Below are positions 35,327-47,078 of a stretch of 64,000 nucleotides of DNA, piece after piece (within the stretch, counting starts at the first letter, position 1; each line of letters opens with the position of its first letter). Position numbers and translations under genes: made by a program. The notes beneath the pieces are model-generated. The model searched no databases. It worked only from the letters and a program-made list of their open reading frames with translations, and was not told the DNA's origin. The stretch spans positions 89,546 through 153,545 of the forward strand of contig NZ_JAMGSL010000003.1 of assembly GCF_025195125.1 (NCBI RefSeq), given 5' to 3'. The DNA is from Streptomyces sp. Je 1-79 (GTDB taxonomy: Bacteria; Actinomycetota; Actinomycetes; Streptomycetales; Streptomycetaceae).

Positions 35327-35403
35327 CGGGGTGTGGCGCAGCTTGGTAGCGCGTCCGCTTTGGGAGCGGAAGGCCGTGGGTTCAAATCCCGCCACCCCGA
35401 CCA
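35327..35403 (+). tRNA. tRNA-Pro (anticodon UGG)
   Basis: 77 bases including an encoded CCA (35401-35403). Acceptor CGGGGTG pairs with CACCCCG and the discriminator is A. The anticodon loop TTTGGGA gives UGG and the T-loop is GGTTCAAATCC. tRNA-Pro genes are known integration sites for Streptomyces elements such as pSAM2; no integrated element or duplicated 3' end is seen here. Confidence 0.97.
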
Positions 35404-35429
35404 CCAAGATCACGGAACACAAGATCGCG

Positions 35430-35460
35430 TTGTGGGCCTCATCCCGCTTGCGGTTACTAT
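35430..35460 (+). promoter_or_regulatory. Candidate promoter of tig
   Basis: TTGTGG (35430-35435) and TACTAT (35455-35460) are separated by 19 bases, about 100 bases before the tig start. This is weak evidence. Confidence 0.35.
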
Positions 35461-35564
35461 GCAAGCTGCGTGCCCGTGTGTCTCTCTGACCGGGCCGATC
35501 GGCCGGAACCGCCACCAAGCGGCACCGGCAGAATCCAAGAATCAGCCACCAAGGAGACCGAACC

Positions 35565-36953
35565 GTGAAGAGCGCCGTGGAGACCCTGAACCCGACCCGG
35601 GTTCGGCTCACTGTCGAGGTGCCCTTCGAGGAGCTCAAGGACAGCCTCGACGCGGCGTACAAGAAGATCAACCAGCAGGTCACGGTCAAGGGCTTCCGCA
35701 AGGGCAAGATCCCGGCTCGTGTGATCGACCAGCGGTTCGGTCGTGGTGCGGTGCTGGAAGAGGCCGTCAACGACGCGCTCCCGAAGTTCTACACCGAGGC
35801 CGTCAACGAGGCCGAGGTCAACCCGCTGGGTCAGCCCGAGGTCGACATCACCGAGCTGAAGGACGGCGAGCTGCTGGCCTTCACCGCCGAGGTCGACATC
35901 CGCCCGACGATCGAGATCCCGGACTACTCCGGCATCGAGGTCACCGTCGACGCGGTCGAGGTCACCGACGAGGACGTCGAGAAGTCCGTGCAGCAGCTGC
36001 GCGAGCGCTTCGCCTCCACCAACCCGGTCGAGCGCGCCGCGGCCGACGGTGACGTCGTCACCATCGACCTCGAGGCCAAGGTCGACGGCGAGGTCCTGCC
36101 CGACGGTGTCGCCCAGGGCGTCTCGTACACCATCGGTTCCGGCGAGCTCCTCGACGGCATCGACGAGGCCGTCACCGGCCTCGAGGCCGGTGGCGAGGCC
36201 ACCTTCACCTCGCAGCTGAAGGGCGGCTCCGCCGAGGGCAAGGACGCCGAGGTCACCGTCAAGGTCACCGCCGTCGCCGCCCGTGAGCTCCCCGAGCTCG
36301 ACGACGACTTCGCGCAGCTCGCGTCGGAGTTCGACACCCTCGACGAGCTCAAGGCCGACAGCCGCAAGCGCCTCGAGAACATGAAGCAGTTCGACCAGGC
36401 CACCCAGGCCCAGGAGCGCGTCCTCGACGAGCTGCTGAAGCTGGCGGACGTCCCGATGCCCGAGAAGCTGCTCGAGGACGAGATCAACACCCGCAAGCAC
36501 AACCTGGAGCACCACCAGCTCGGCCAGATGGGCCTCGACCTCGCGAAGTACCTGGAGATCCAGGGCAAGACCGAGGAAGAGTTCCTGGCGGAGACCAAGG
36601 AGCAGGCCGAGAAGGGCATCAAGACGCAGTTCATCCTCGATGAGCTCGTCAACAAGGAGAAGCTGAACGTCAGCCAGGAGGAGCTCACCGAGCACCTCAT
36701 GCGCCGCGCCGCCTCCTCCGGCATGTCCCCCGACCAGTTCGCCCAGGCCGTCGTCGAGGGCGGCCAGGTGCCGATGCTCGTCGGCGAGGTCGCCCGCGGC
36801 AAGGCCCTCGCGGTCGTCGTCGAGGCCGCCAAGGTCGTCGACACCAACGGTGAGGTCGTGGACCTCGAGGACGACGAGGACGAGACCGCCACCGAGACGG
36901 TCGACGCCGTCACCGGCGAGACCGAGGTCGCCGAGGAGAAGAACGAGGCCTGA
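35565..36953 (+). CDS. tig: Trigger factor (ribosome-associated chaperone)
   Basis: A 462-residue chaperone with peptidyl-prolyl isomerase activity. The ribosome-binding domain holds the signature [19 protein letters not shown] (residues ~45-63; GFRKGK contacts the ribosome). The FKBP-type domain spans about 155-245 ([17 protein letters not shown]), and the C-terminal arms end in an acidic tail. GTG start with AAGGAG 8 bases upstream. Position just ahead of clpP1P2-clpX is the usual bacterial arrangement, linking folding of nascent chains with proteolysis. Confidence 0.97.
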   Translation: MKSAVETLNPTRVRLTVEVPFEELKDSLDAAYKKINQQVTVKGFRKGKIPARVIDQRFGRGAVLEEAVNDALPKFYTEAVNEAEVNPLGQPEVDITELKDGELLAFTAEVDIRPTIEIPDYSGIEVTVDAVEVTDEDVEKSVQQLRERFASTNPVERAAADGDVVTIDLEAKVDGEVLPDGVAQGVSYTIGSGELLDGIDEAVTGLEAGGEATFTSQLKGGSAEGKDAEVTVKVTAVAARELPELDDDFAQLASEFDTLDELKADSRKRLENMKQFDQATQAQERVLDELLKLADVPMPEKLLEDEINTRKHNLEHHQLGQMGLDLAKYLEIQGKTEEEFLAETKEQAEKGIKTQFILDELVNKEKLNVSQEELTEHLMRRAASSGMSPDQFAQAVVEGGQVPMLVGEVARGKALAVVVEAAKVVDTNGEVVDLEDDEDETATETVDAVTGETEVAEEKNEA

Positions 36954-36975
36954 GCCTCGCGCTGAACCGCAGGTA

Positions 36976-37012
36976 CACGGGCCCGGACGCACAGCTGTGC
37001 GCCGGGCCCGTG
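36976..37012 (+). terminator. Terminator of tig
   Basis: Arms CACGGGCCCGG (36976-36986) and CCGGGCCCGTG (37002-37012) enclose an inner CGCACAG/CTGTGCG stem, making one long stem with a bulged A. Confidence 0.8.
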
Positions 37013-37059
37013 CCCGTGTTCGGGGCCGTGTCCGAGGCCTCCTGGGAGGGTCCGTAACC

Positions 37060-37076
37060 TTGCGCTCCCAGCGAAC
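37060..37076 (-). promoter_or_regulatory. ClgR-type box upstream of clpP1
   Basis: The minus strand reads GTTCGCTGGGAGCGCAA, fitting the motif GTTCGCYNNNNGCG recalled for ClgR in Streptomyces. It lies 120 bases before the clpP1 start. ClgR is the known activator of clpP1P2. Confidence 0.7.
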
Positions 37077-37196
37077 AGTTCGGGAACCGGGATGGCGTTG
37101 TCCTACCTGCGCGTTAGGGTCCATGAATACGAGGGCAATGCCCTCCGAACGAGACGCTGAGACGGCCGGAGCCGTCGGAGACGAGCAGGTGGATAC

Positions 37197-37814
37197 GTGA
37201 CGAATCTGAAGCCTTACGCCGCGGGTGAGCCGTCCATCGGTGGTGGCCTCGGCGACCATGTCTACAACCGGCTGCTCGGCGAGCGCATCATCTTCCTCGG
37301 CCAGCAGGTCGACGACGAGATCGCCAACAAGATCACCGCGCAGATGCTTCTCCTGGCCGCAGACCCGGAGAAGGACATCTTCCTGTACATCAACAGCCCC
37401 GGTGGCTCGGTGACGGCCGGCATGGCCATCTACGACACCATGCAGTACATCCCGAACGACGTCGTCACCATCGGTATGGGCATGGCGGCCTCCATGGGCC
37501 AGTTCCTGCTCACCGGCGGCAGCACCGGCAAGCGCTTCGCGCTGCCGAACACCGACGTCCTGATGCACCAGGGTTCCGCCGGCATCGGCGGCACGGCCTC
37601 GGACATCAAGATCCAGGCCGAGTACCTTCTCCGCACGAAGAAGCGCATGGCCGAGATCACCGCGCACCACTCCGGCCAGACCGTCGAGACGATCATCCGC
37701 GACGGCGACCGCGACCGCTGGTTCACCGCGGAGGAGGCCAAGAACTACGGCCTCATCGACGACATCATCACCCACGCCGCGGGCGTTCCCGGCGGCGGCG
37801 GCACGGGCGCCTGA
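37197..37814 (+). CDS. clpP1: ATP-dependent Clp protease proteolytic subunit ClpP1
   Basis: A 205-residue serine protease subunit. The triad is Ser99 in MGMAASMGQ, His124 in DVLMHQGS and Asp173 in GDRDRWF. It forms a tetradecamer together with ClpP2 that degrades proteins delivered by ClpX or ClpC. The GTG at 37197 begins [17 protein letters not shown]. No strong Shine-Dalgarno is present, but CAGGTGGATAC precedes it. clpP2 follows after 51 bases in the same operon, with a ClgR-type box upstream. Confidence 0.97.
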   Translation: MTNLKPYAAGEPSIGGGLGDHVYNRLLGERIIFLGQQVDDEIANKITAQMLLLAADPEKDIFLYINSPGGSVTAGMAIYDTMQYIPNDVVTIGMGMAASMGQFLLTGGSTGKRFALPNTDVLMHQGSAGIGGTASDIKIQAEYLLRTKKRMAEITAHHSGQTVETIIRDGDRDRWFTAEEAKNYGLIDDIITHAAGVPGGGGTGA

Positions 37815-37865
37815 GCCCGGCAGACCGCTGAAGAGCCCCAGCCCCCGCCGAACGCCACCAGGACG

Positions 37866-38540
37866 GTGAACATCCAGATGCAGAACAACCTCTCCCCGAG
37901 CGGCCTCTACACCGGCGCGCCGATGGACAACCGGTACGTGGTCCCGCGCTTCGTCGAGCGCACCTCGCAGGGCATCCGCGAGTACGACCCGTACGCCAAG
38001 CTCTTCGAGGAGCGCGTGATCTTCCTCGGCGTGCAGATCGACGACGCCTCCGCCAACGACGTCATGGCGCAGCTGCTGTGCCTGGAGTCGATGGACCCGG
38101 ACCGCGACATCTCGATCTACATCAACAGCCCCGGTGGCTCCTTCACCGCGCTGACCGCCATCTACGACACGATGCAGTTCGTGAAGCCGGACATCCAGAC
38201 GGTCTGCATGGGCCAGGCGGCCTCCGCCGCGGCCGTGCTGCTCGCCGCCGGTACGCCCGGCAAGCGGATGGCCCTGCCGAACGCCCGTGTGCTGATCCAC
38301 CAGCCCTCGGGCGGCACCGGCCGTGAGCAGCTCTCCGACCTGGAGATCGCGGCCAACGAGATCCTGCGCATGCGCACGCAGCTGGAGGAGATGCTGGCCA
38401 AGCACTCCTCCACGCCGATCGAGAAGATCCGCGACGACATCGAGCGCGACAAGATCCTCACGGCCGAGGACGCCCTGGCGTACGGCCTGGTCGACCAGAT
38501 CGTCTCGACCCGCAAGAGCACGGCCGCCGCGGCAGCCTGA
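37866..38540 (+). CDS. clpP2: ATP-dependent Clp protease proteolytic subunit ClpP2
   Basis: A 224-residue ClpP paralogue. The triad is Ser120 in [11 protein letters not shown], His145 in [10 protein letters not shown] and Asp195 in IERDKIL. It has a longer N-terminal leader (propeptide) of about 40 residues than typical ClpP. GTG start at 37866 after AGGACG; ATG 37878 (MQNNLSPSG) is an alternative. It is co-transcribed with clpP1; the paired subunits form the mixed ClpP1P2 barrel. Confidence 0.96.
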   Translation: MNIQMQNNLSPSGLYTGAPMDNRYVVPRFVERTSQGIREYDPYAKLFEERVIFLGVQIDDASANDVMAQLLCLESMDPDRDISIYINSPGGSFTALTAIYDTMQFVKPDIQTVCMGQAASAAAVLLAAGTPGKRMALPNARVLIHQPSGGTGREQLSDLEIAANEILRMRTQLEEMLAKHSSTPIEKIRDDIERDKILTAEDALAYGLVDQIVSTRKSTAAAAA

Positions 38541-38551
38541 CGCTCGACCTT

Positions 38552-38605
38552 CCCCTGGCACGGTCCGCATGGCCGAATCACGACCATGCGAACCGTGCCA
38601 AGGGG
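38552..38605 (+). terminator. Hairpin between clpP2 and clpX
   Basis: Imperfect inverted repeat 38552-38572 with 38584-38605 (core TGGCACGGT and ACCGTGCCA). It probably ends or attenuates the clpP1P2 transcript, which would leave clpX with its own promoter. Confidence 0.65.
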
Positions 38606-38696
38606 GGCCCGAACGGGGGGCCCGGCAAGGTACCGTCGAATATGAGGCACCAGGAGTCGCTGAACCAAGCACTCCCAGGCGAAGGGGAAGCACCTC

Positions 38697-39980
<1,284 letters not shown>

Positions 39981-40001
39981 CCGCCGCGGAGTTGAACGAG
40001 A

Positions 40002-40033
40002 AAGGGGCGCCTCCCGACCGGGAGGCGCCCCTT
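40002..40033. terminator. Bidirectional terminator after clpX
   Basis: Perfect 14-bp arms (40002-40015 and 40020-40033) with a GACC loop lie between convergent genes. Confidence 0.87.
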
Positions 40034-40052
40034 CGCTCTCCGCCGCCAGGCA

Positions 40053-41009
40053 TCACGCCTTGACGCGGACCTCCTTGCGGAGCTTGGCGGTGATGCTTGC
40101 CGCGTCCTCGGCGGAGCCCGCCTTGCCGGTCATCATCGAGCCCATGTCCATCGGAACCACGAAGCCCGCCGTGCTGTGGTCGGCCCACACGCAGATCGTC
40201 ATGGTGAACGCCGGCGTGGACTCGGCCGCGTTGGCCTCGGTCTTGGCCTGCTGGCACTTGAGGACCGCTCCGTCGAGCTCCGCGGGCTCGTAGCTCTGGG
40301 GGCTGCCGACCAGCTGCGGCTCGTCCGCCTTGGCCTTGTCCTTCTCGGCCTCCTGCTTGATGCTGGCGAAGACGGTGTCGACCACCTGCTCGGGGTCGTC
40401 GATCTCGCCGTAGAGACCGCTGAACGAGATCATCTTCGTGCCGAGCGGGTTGTTCGGGTCCTTCACCTGGTACGCGGCGCTGACGTCCTTGGCGTTCTTC
40501 ACGCCGTTCTGCTGGGCCTCCTTGAGCGAGTCCTTGTCGCTCCCGCCGCTGCTGTCCGGCGTCTTCTTGTACTCCGTGAGGACCGTCTCCGGCGTGATCA
40601 GCTTGTGCGGGCCGTCGTTCGCGACCGAGGAACCGCCGCCGCCCGCCGTGAAGTACCACGCCCCGCCCGCGACCAGCGCGAGGGCCAGGACCGAGGCGCC
40701 CACGATCAGGCCCGTCTTCTTCTTCGGGGCCGGCGGCGGGGGCGGCATGTAGCCGCCGGGGCCCTGCGGGGCGCCGTACGGCGGCTGCTGGGGCGGCTGG
40801 CCGTAAGGTCCCGGCTGCTGCTGCGGGTACCCGTACGGCTGCTGCGGCGGCACACCCTGGGGCGCCTGCTGCGGGTAGCCGTAGCCGGGCTGCGGGGCCT
40901 GCGGCTGCTGGCCGTACGGGCCCGGCTGCTGGCCGTACGGTCCGGGCTGGCCGTACGGTCCGGGCTGCTGAGGCTGACCGCCGTACGGACCCGGCTGGTT
41001 GTGGCTCAT
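40053..41009 (-). CDS. Proline/glutamine/tyrosine-rich single-pass membrane protein
   Basis: A 318-residue protein of unknown function. Residues 1-95 are low complexity with many [11 protein letters not shown] and GYPQQ repeats. A single membrane helix lies at about 101-121 ([21 protein letters not shown]), preceded by [10 protein letters not shown]. The outer ~190 residues form a soluble domain with two Cys (LKCQQ, ICVWAD) that may pair. A cytoplasmic repeat tail with an extracytoplasmic domain is the inferred topology. It is divergent from valS. Confidence 0.87.
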   Translation of the reverse strand: MSHNQPGPYGGQPQQPGPYGQPGPYGQQPGPYGQQPQAPQPGYGYPQQAPQGVPPQQPYGYPQQQPGPYGQPPQQPPYGAPQGPGGYMPPPPPAPKKKTGLIVGASVLALALVAGGAWYFTAGGGGSSVANDGPHKLITPETVLTEYKKTPDSSGGSDKDSLKEAQQNGVKNAKDVSAAYQVKDPNNPLGTKMISFSGLYGEIDDPEQVVDTVFASIKQEAEKDKAKADEPQLVGSPQSYEPAELDGAVLKCQQAKTEANAAESTPAFTMTICVWADHSTAGFVVPMDMGSMMTGKAGSAEDAASITAKLRKEVRVKA

Positions 41010-41135
41010 GGACAGGTTCCCCTCACAGGATGTTTATGCGTGGCCAACATCCTCTCGGAAGCCATGCCCCGCAGGGGCGGCGGGGGGCACACCGTTACGG
41101 AACAAACGAGTTTCAGGACAACCCCGCGGCACCCC

Positions 41136-41141
41136 TAAACT
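41136..41141 (+). promoter_or_regulatory. -10 box of valS (leaderless type)
   Basis: TAAACT ends exactly 6 bases before the GTG at 41148, and no Shine-Dalgarno is present. A TTCAGG at 41112-41117 could be the -35. No T-box leader is present. Confidence 0.5.
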
Positions 41142-41147
41142 GACCCC

Positions 41148-43769
41148 GTGACCGAGAACACTCAGCAGCAGCCAGCAGCCAACCCCGAACTGCCGACCCA
41201 GTACGCGCCGGCCGAAGTAGAGGGGAAGCTGTACGAGCGCTGGGTAGAGCGCGGTTACTTCGAGGCCGACGCGAACAGCGACAAGCCGCCGTACACCATC
41301 GTCATCCCGCCGCCGAACGTCACCGGTTCGCTCCACCTGGGCCACGCCTTCGAGCACACGCTGATCGACGCCCTCACCCGCCGCAAGCGGATGCAGGGGT
41401 ACGAGACGCTGTGGCAGCCGGGCATGGACCACGCCGGCATCGCCACCCAGAACGTCGTCGAGCGCGAGCTCGCCAAGGAGGGCAAGTCCCGCCACGACCT
41501 GGGCCGCGAGGCGTTCGTCGAGCGCGTCTGGCAGTGGAAGGCCGAGTCCGGCGGTCAGATCTCGGGCCAGATGAAGCGCCTGGGCGACGGCGTCGCATGG
41601 TCCCGCGAGCGGTTCACCATGGACGAGGGCCTCTCCCAGTCCGTCCAGACCATCTTCAAGAAGCTCTACGACGACGAGCTGATCTACCGCGCCGAGCGCA
41701 TCATCAACTGGTGCCCCCGCTGTCTGACGGCCATCTCGGACATCGAGGTCGAGTACCAGGACGACGACGGCGAGCTCGTCTCCATCCGTTACGGCGAGGG
41801 TGACGCGTCCATCGTCGTCGCCACCACCCGCGCCGAGACGATGCTCGGTGACACGGCCGTCGCCGTCCACCCGGACGACGAGCGGTACAGGCACCTGGTC
41901 GGCACCGAGATCGAGCTGCCGCTGACCGGCCGCCGGATCCCGGTCGTCGCCGACGAGCACGTCGACCCCGAGTTCGGCACCGGCGCCGTCAAGGTGACCC
42001 CCGCGCACGACCCGAACGACTTCGAGATCGGCCAGCGCCACGGCCTGCCGAACCTCGCCGTCATGGACGAGCGCGCGGTCATCACCGCCCACGGCCCCTT
42101 CCAGGGCCTGGACCGGCTGGAGGCCCGCTCCGCCATCGTCGCCGCGCTGCGCGCCGAGGGCCGGATCGTCGCCGAGAAGCGTCCGTACGTCCACTCCGTC
42201 GGCCACTGCTCGCGCTGCAAGACCACCATCGAGCCGCGCCTCTCGATGCAGTGGTGGGTCAAGGTCGGCCCGCTCGCCAAGGCCGCCGGTGACGCGGTCC
42301 GCGACGGCAAGGTCAAGATCCACCCGCAGGAGATGGAGAAGCGGTACTTCGACTGGGTCGACAACCTGCACGACTGGTGCATCTCGCGCCAGCTGTGGTG
42401 GGGTCACCGCATCCCGGTCTGGTACGGCCCGAACGGCGAGATCGTCTGCGTCGGACCGGACGAGCAGCCGCCGACGGGCGAGGGCTGGCACCAGGACACG
42501 GACGTCCTGGACACCTGGTTCTCCTCCGGCCTGTGGCCGTTCTCCACGCTCGGCTGGCCGGAGCGGACCGACGACCTCGCGAAGTTCTACCCGAACTCCG
42601 TCCTGGTCACCGGCTACGACATCCTCTTCTTCTGGGTCGCCCGGATGATGATGTTCGGCCTGTACGCGATGGACGGCACCCCGCCGTTCCACACCATCGC
42701 CCTGCACGGCATGGTCCGCGACCAGTTCGGCAAGAAGATGTCGAAGTCCTTCGGCAACGCGGTCAACCCGCTGGACTGGATGGACGAGTACGGCTCCGAC
42801 GCCGTCCGCTTCACCCTGGCCAACGGCGCCAACCCGGGCGTCGACGTCCCGATCGGCGAGGACTGGGTCAAGGCCTCCCGGAACTTCGCCAACAAGATCT
42901 GGAACGCCACCCGCTTCGCCCTGATGAACGGCGCGACGGTCGAGGGCCCGCTGCCGGACCCGTCCGCGATGTCCGCGACGGACCGCTGGATCCTCTCGCG
43001 GCTCAACAAGACGGTCGCCGAGGTCGACGCGTTCTACGACGACTACCAGTTCGCGAAGCTCGCCGACGCGCTCTACCACTTCGCGTGGGACGAGGTCTTC
43101 GACTGGTACGTCGAGCTGTCGAAGACCACGTTCTTCGCGGGCGGCGAGGGCGCCAAGGTCTCCGGCCGGGTCCTCGGCGAGGTCCTGGACGTGATGCTGC
43201 GGCTGCTCCACCCGATCGTCCCGTTCGTCACCGAGACGCTCTGGACCACGCTCACCGGCAAGGAGTCGGTCGTCATCGCCGACTGGCCGGAGGACTCCGG
43301 CTTCCGCGACGACGCCGCCGAGAAGGAGATCGAGCTGGTCCAGCGGGTCGTCACCGAGGTCCGCCGGTTCCGCTCGGACCAGGGTCTGCAGCCCGGCCAG
43401 AAGGTCCCGGCCCGTTTGGAGATGGCCGGCACCGCTCTCGCCCCGCACGAGGCGGCCATCCGTCAGCTGCTGCGCCTCCAGCCGGAGGGCGAGGGCTTCT
43501 CCGCCACCGCCTCCCTGCCGGTCGTCGGCGCCACGGTGGCGCTCGACCTGTCCGGCACCATCGACGTCGCGGCGGAGCGCAAGCGCCTCGCCAAGGACCT
43601 CGCGGCGGCCGAGAAGGAGAAGGCGCAGGCCAACGGCAAGCTCGGCAACGAGGCGTTCCTCGCGAAGGCCCCGGACAACGTGGTCGAGAAGATCCGTACG
43701 CGGCTCGCCAAGGCCGACGAGGACATCGCCCGCATCCAGGCCCAGCTGGACCGCCTGCCGCAGGCGTAA
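41148..43769 (+). CDS. valS: Valyl-tRNA synthetase
   Basis: An 873-residue class I synthetase that charges tRNA-Val. The HIGH-type motif is HLGHAF at residues 63-68 and KMSKS is at 530-534 ([10 protein letters not shown]). Zinc-type Cys pairs CPRC and CSRC are visible in the editing and linker region, which also contains the [17 protein letters not shown] editing motif. The anticodon-binding domain and a C-terminal coiled-coil arm ([15 protein letters not shown]) follow. GTG start, apparently leaderless. A strong terminator follows. Confidence 0.97.
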   Translation: MTENTQQQPAANPELPTQYAPAEVEGKLYERWVERGYFEADANSDKPPYTIVIPPPNVTGSLHLGHAFEHTLIDALTRRKRMQGYETLWQPGMDHAGIATQNVVERELAKEGKSRHDLGREAFVERVWQWKAESGGQISGQMKRLGDGVAWSRERFTMDEGLSQSVQTIFKKLYDDELIYRAERIINWCPRCLTAISDIEVEYQDDDGELVSIRYGEGDASIVVATTRAETMLGDTAVAVHPDDERYRHLVGTEIELPLTGRRIPVVADEHVDPEFGTGAVKVTPAHDPNDFEIGQRHGLPNLAVMDERAVITAHGPFQGLDRLEARSAIVAALRAEGRIVAEKRPYVHSVGHCSRCKTTIEPRLSMQWWVKVGPLAKAAGDAVRDGKVKIHPQEMEKRYFDWVDNLHDWCISRQLWWGHRIPVWYGPNGEIVCVGPDEQPPTGEGWHQDTDVLDTWFSSGLWPFSTLGWPERTDDLAKFYPNSVLVTGYDILFFWVARMMMFGLYAMDGTPPFHTIALHGMVRDQFGKKMSKSFGNAVNPLDWMDEYGSDAVRFTLANGANPGVDVPIGEDWVKASRNFANKIWNATRFALMNGATVEGPLPDPSAMSATDRWILSRLNKTVAEVDAFYDDYQFAKLADALYHFAWDEVFDWYVELSKTTFFAGGEGAKVSGRVLGEVLDVMLRLLHPIVPFVTETLWTTLTGKESVVIADWPEDSGFRDDAAEKEIELVQRVVTEVRRFRSDQGLQPGQKVPARLEMAGTALAPHEAAIRQLLRLQPEGEGFSATASLPVVGATVALDLSGTIDVAAERKRLAKDLAAAEKEKAQANGKLGNEAFLAKAPDNVVEKIRTRLAKADEDIARIQAQLDRLPQA

Positions 43770-43789
43770 CCGCACGCGCGGAGCTCGGG

Positions 43790-43828
43790 GGAGGGGCCCG
43801 GAACCGGTACACGGTTCCGGGCCCCTCC
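43790..43828 (+). terminator. Terminator of valS
   Basis: Perfect 17-bp arms (43790-43806 and 43812-43828) with a GTACA loop. Confidence 0.9.
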
Positions 43829-43923
43829 GCTGTCCGGGTGGCATGGGCATCCCATTTGTCCGAGGTGGGTGACCTCACACCCTTCATGACCGAAGTCAGT
43901 CCGCCCGGGTCCGAAGACCTTGG

Positions 43924-45078
43924 ATGATGGAGGGCATGTCCCGCCTTCCCGCCTTCCCCGCGCTGCGCCGCCGCGTGGACCGGTGGGCGGGATCGCCGCG
44001 CGCCCTCGACGTCGTCACCGCGCTGAGCGCCTTCGCGCTGATGTCCCTCGACGTGCCGGGCCTCGCGCGCGCGGACAACTCGCTGACGGGCATCACCGCG
44101 TCCCTGGTCCTCGCCGCCGGCGCCTCGACCCTCGCCGTCCGGCGCCGGCTGCCCTGGGTGCCGTACCTCGTCGCGCTCGCCCTGATGGGGTGGCTGCACG
44201 AGCTGACGATGATCCAGTTCGCCCTCTACTCGCTGGGCCGCTTCCGGGGCCGCAGGGTCGCCGTGGTCGCCACGGTGCTCTACGTGACCGTGGCGTACGC
44301 GCTCTTCCAGACACCCGGCTGGCCCGCCCGGCACGGCGAGACGCTCAGCGACTTCCTCAGCCTCGTCGTCCCGATCGGGGTGCTCGCGGCCGGTGTCGGC
44401 ATCGCCGCGTACCGGCAGGACCTGGTGCGCGCCCTGGAGTCCCAGCGCGCCGAGTCCGCGGCCCGGCAGGCGGTGCAGGAGGAGCGGATCTCGGTCGGCC
44501 GGGACGTCCACGACCTGGTGGGCCGCGAGCTGACCGTGCTCGCCGTGCGGGCCGAGGTGCTCGCCGTACGGGCCCGGGGCGAGGCGTACGTGCGGGACTT
44601 CGAGGAACTCGCGGACACCGCGCGGCGGGCCCACCACATGCTGAACGAGACGATCGTGCGGCGGGCGGACCACGACGCGGCGACGCCGGGGCTCGAAGGG
44701 CTCGCCGAGCTCGCGGAGGAGAGCGAGCGGATGGGCAATCCGGTCGAGCTGACGGTCGCGGAGGAGGCCAAGGCGCTCTCCCCGCTGCGGCAGGCGGCCG
44801 TCCACCGGGTGGTCCGGGAATGCCTCACCAACGCGGCCAAGCACGCGCCGGGCCTGCCGGTGACGGTGGCGATCGCCGTGGCGGGCCGCGACCTGCGCAT
44901 CGACGTCCGCAATCCGCTCCCCGAGACCCCGCCCGACCGCGCGCCCGTCTCCGCCGGCACGGGCCTGTTCTCCATGGAGGAGCGCGTCACGAGCATGGGC
45001 GGCACGCTCACCGCGGGCGCCCACGGCACCACCTACGCCGTGACGGCCCTGCTCCCGACGGGCTTCCCCCCGGCCTAA
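43924..45078 (+). CDS. NarL-type sensor histidine kinase (HisKA_3), orphan
   Basis: A 384-residue membrane kinase. Four to five N-terminal helices (about 25-160) precede the dimerisation region ERISVGRDVHDLVGREL, whose His is the likely phosphorylation site. The HATPase region has ECLTNAAKHAPG as the N box and GTGLFSMEERVTSMGGTL as the G boxes. No response regulator gene is adjacent. The start is uncertain among ATGs at 43924, 43927 and 43936; none has a well-spaced Shine-Dalgarno. Confidence 0.88.
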   Translation: MMEGMSRLPAFPALRRRVDRWAGSPRALDVVTALSAFALMSLDVPGLARADNSLTGITASLVLAAGASTLAVRRRLPWVPYLVALALMGWLHELTMIQFALYSLGRFRGRRVAVVATVLYVTVAYALFQTPGWPARHGETLSDFLSLVVPIGVLAAGVGIAAYRQDLVRALESQRAESAARQAVQEERISVGRDVHDLVGRELTVLAVRAEVLAVRARGEAYVRDFEELADTARRAHHMLNETIVRRADHDAATPGLEGLAELAEESERMGNPVELTVAEEAKALSPLRQAAVHRVVRECLTNAAKHAPGLPVTVAIAVAGRDLRIDVRNPLPETPPDRAPVSAGTGLFSMEERVTSMGGTLTAGAHGTTYAVTALLPTGFPPA

Positions 45079-45191
45079 GCCCTCCGCCGGACACCCTCCC
45101 GCCCCCCGTCGCCCCACGCGCGCGCCGGACGGCGGCGGTGGGGCGAAAGTCCCGAAAGGGGTGGGTCCACGTTCCTGTCGGTACCCCTCCG

Positions 45192-45197
45192 TAGACT
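45192..45197 (+). promoter_or_regulatory. -10 box of folC (leaderless type)
   Basis: TAGACT ends exactly 6 bases before the GTG at 45204; no Shine-Dalgarno is present. Confidence 0.5.
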
Positions 45198-45203
45198 GGG
45201 TCC

Positions 45204-46712
45204 GTGAGTGAGCCCAGCGACCAGTTCGACGAGTCCGACCAGTTCGACGACATCGTCGCCGCCGAGACCGACAGAGACCCCGACCTGGCGGTGATCGAGG
45301 CCGGCAGCCGCACCCTGCGCGCGCAGGCCGGTCCGCCCGAGGGCGACCCCGTGCCCGCCCGGCCGGCCGACCCGGAGGTGGACAAGGCGCTGCGCGACGT
45401 CGAGACCGAGCTGTCGTCCCGCTGGGGCGAGACCAAGCTGGAGCCCTCGGTGACGCGCATCGCGGCGCTGATGGACGTCCTCGGCGAACCCCAGCGCGCG
45501 TACCCCTCCATCCACATCACCGGCACGAACGGCAAGACGTCGACGGCGCGGATGATCGAGGCGCTCCTCGCCGCCTTCGAGCTCCGCACCGGCCGGTACA
45601 CCTCGCCGCACGTGCAGACGATCACCGAGCGGATCAGCCTGGACGGCGCCCCGATCTCCGCCGAGCGGTTCATCGAGACGTACGAGGACATCAAGCCGTA
45701 CGTCGAGCTGGTCGACGCCCGCGAGGAGTACCGGCTCTCCTTCTTCGAGGTCGTCACCGGTATGGCGTACGCGGCCTTCGCCGACGCCCCGGTGGACGTG
45801 GCGGTCGTCGAGGTCGGCATGGGCGGCACCTGGGACGCCACGAACGTGATCGACGCCCAGGTCGCCGTCGTCACCCCGATCGACCTGGACCACACCGACC
45901 GACTCGGCGACACGCCCGGTGCGATCGCGGTCGAGAAGTCCGGGATCGTCAAGCAGGGCGCGACGGTCATCCTGGCCCAGCAGCCGGTGGACGCGGCCCA
46001 GGTGATGCTGAAGAAGGCCGTCGAGGTCGACGCCACGGTGGCCCGCGAGGGCATGGAGTTCGGCGTCGTCTCCCGGGAGGTCGCGGTCGGCGGGCAGCTG
46101 CTCACCCTGCGCGGACTCGGCGGCGAGTACGAAGAGGTCTTCCTGCCGGTGCACGGCGCGCACCAGGCGCACAACGCGGCGGTCGCCCTCGCGGCAGTCG
46201 AGGCGTTCTTCGGGATCGGCGCGGAGCACGCCCGCACGCTGGACATCGACACCATCCGGCGCGCCTTCGCCTCCGTCTCCACCCCGGGCCGCCTCGAGGT
46301 CGTCCGCAAGTCGCCGACGGTCGTCCTGGACGCGGCGCACAACCCGCACGGCGCGCGGGCCTCGGCCGAGGGCATCAGCGAGTCGTTCGGCTTCTCCCGG
46401 CTCATCGGCGTGGTCTCCACCAGCTCCGACAAGGACGCCAAGGGGCTGCTCGAAGCCTTCGAGCCGATCTTCGCCGAGGTCGTGGTCACGGCGAACTCCA
46501 GCCCCCGCGCCACGGACGTGGACGCGCTCGCGGCGATCGCCGTGGAGGTCTTCGGCGAGGACCGGGTGGTCGTCGAGCCGCGCCTGGACGACGCCATCGA
46601 GACCGCCATCACCCTCGCGGAGGAAGAGGGCGAGTACGCGGGCGCGGGTGTCCTCGTGACCGGTTCGATCTTCACGGTCGGCGACGCCCGGCTGCTGCTG
46701 GGAAGGCGCTGA
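45204..46712 (+). CDS. folC: Bifunctional folylpolyglutamate / dihydrofolate synthase
   Basis: A 502-residue Mur-ligase-type enzyme that adds glutamate to dihydropteroate and folates. The ATP loop is TGTNGKTST (~106-114). Other family motifs include SPHVQTITERI, EVGMGGTWDATNV, LDHTDRLG and DAAHNPHGA. An acidic N-terminal extension of about 55 residues precedes the catalytic domain, as often seen in actinobacterial FolC. A DUF4233 gene and ndk follow closely, a common actinobacterial arrangement. Confidence 0.95.
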   Translation: MSEPSDQFDESDQFDDIVAAETDRDPDLAVIEAGSRTLRAQAGPPEGDPVPARPADPEVDKALRDVETELSSRWGETKLEPSVTRIAALMDVLGEPQRAYPSIHITGTNGKTSTARMIEALLAAFELRTGRYTSPHVQTITERISLDGAPISAERFIETYEDIKPYVELVDAREEYRLSFFEVVTGMAYAAFADAPVDVAVVEVGMGGTWDATNVIDAQVAVVTPIDLDHTDRLGDTPGAIAVEKSGIVKQGATVILAQQPVDAAQVMLKKAVEVDATVAREGMEFGVVSREVAVGGQLLTLRGLGGEYEEVFLPVHGAHQAHNAAVALAAVEAFFGIGAEHARTLDIDTIRRAFASVSTPGRLEVVRKSPTVVLDAAHNPHGARASAEGISESFGFSRLIGVVSTSSDKDAKGLLEAFEPIFAEVVVTANSSPRATDVDALAAIAVEVFGEDRVVVEPRLDDAIETAITLAEEEGEYAGAGVLVTGSIFTVGDARLLLGRR

Positions 46713-46718
46713 ATTCCG

Positions 46719-47078
46719 ATGCGTACGCTCTGTGCCTCGACGCTGATCGGCGAGTTCTTCGTGATCGGCTTCGCCGGGCTCGTCGCCATGAAGGACGACA
46801 GCCTGTCGACGTCCACGGTCTGGTGGGTCTGCGGCGCCGCCATGCTGCTGTCGGTCCTGCTGTGCGGGATGATCACCCGCCCCGGGGGTGTCCAGCTCGG
46901 CTGGGCGCTGCAGGTCGCCCTGATCGCGAGCGGCTTCGTCGTGCCGGTGATGTTCTTCCTGGGGGCGACCTTCGCCGCCCTGTGGTGGGCGTCCTGCCAC
47001 TACGGCGCCAAGATCGACGCGGTGAAGGCGCGCTGGGCCGCCCAGGCCGAGGCACAGCCGGAACCGGAAGCGAGCTAG
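46719..47078 (+). CDS. DUF4233 membrane protein (tail cut by an amber codon)
   Basis: A 119-residue membrane protein with about three to four helices (MRTLCASTLIGEFFVIGFAG start, VVPVMFFLGATFAALWWASC). DUF4233 proteins are typically found after folC in actinobacteria; their function is unknown. The reading frame ends at TAG 47076-47078 directly after PEPEAS. Beyond this stop the same frame stays open for 51 codons to TAA at 47232-47234 and continues PEA-type repeats. The stop therefore looks like a recent or strain-specific truncation of a longer tail. Confidence 0.9.
   Translation: MRTLCASTLIGEFFVIGFAGLVAMKDDSLSTSTVWWVCGAAMLLSVLLCGMITRPGGVQLGWALQVALIASGFVVPVMFFLGATFAALWWASCHYGAKIDAVKARWAAQAEAQPEPEAS

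Noticed and set aside
35125..35403. Integrated element at the tRNA genes
   Set aside because: Flanking genes are core (amphi-Trp, tig), there is no integrase, and no duplicated tRNA 3' end was seen.
41010..41147. T-box riboswitch upstream of valS
   Set aside because: The gap is only 138 bases with no T-box core sequence, and a -10 box abuts the start codon.
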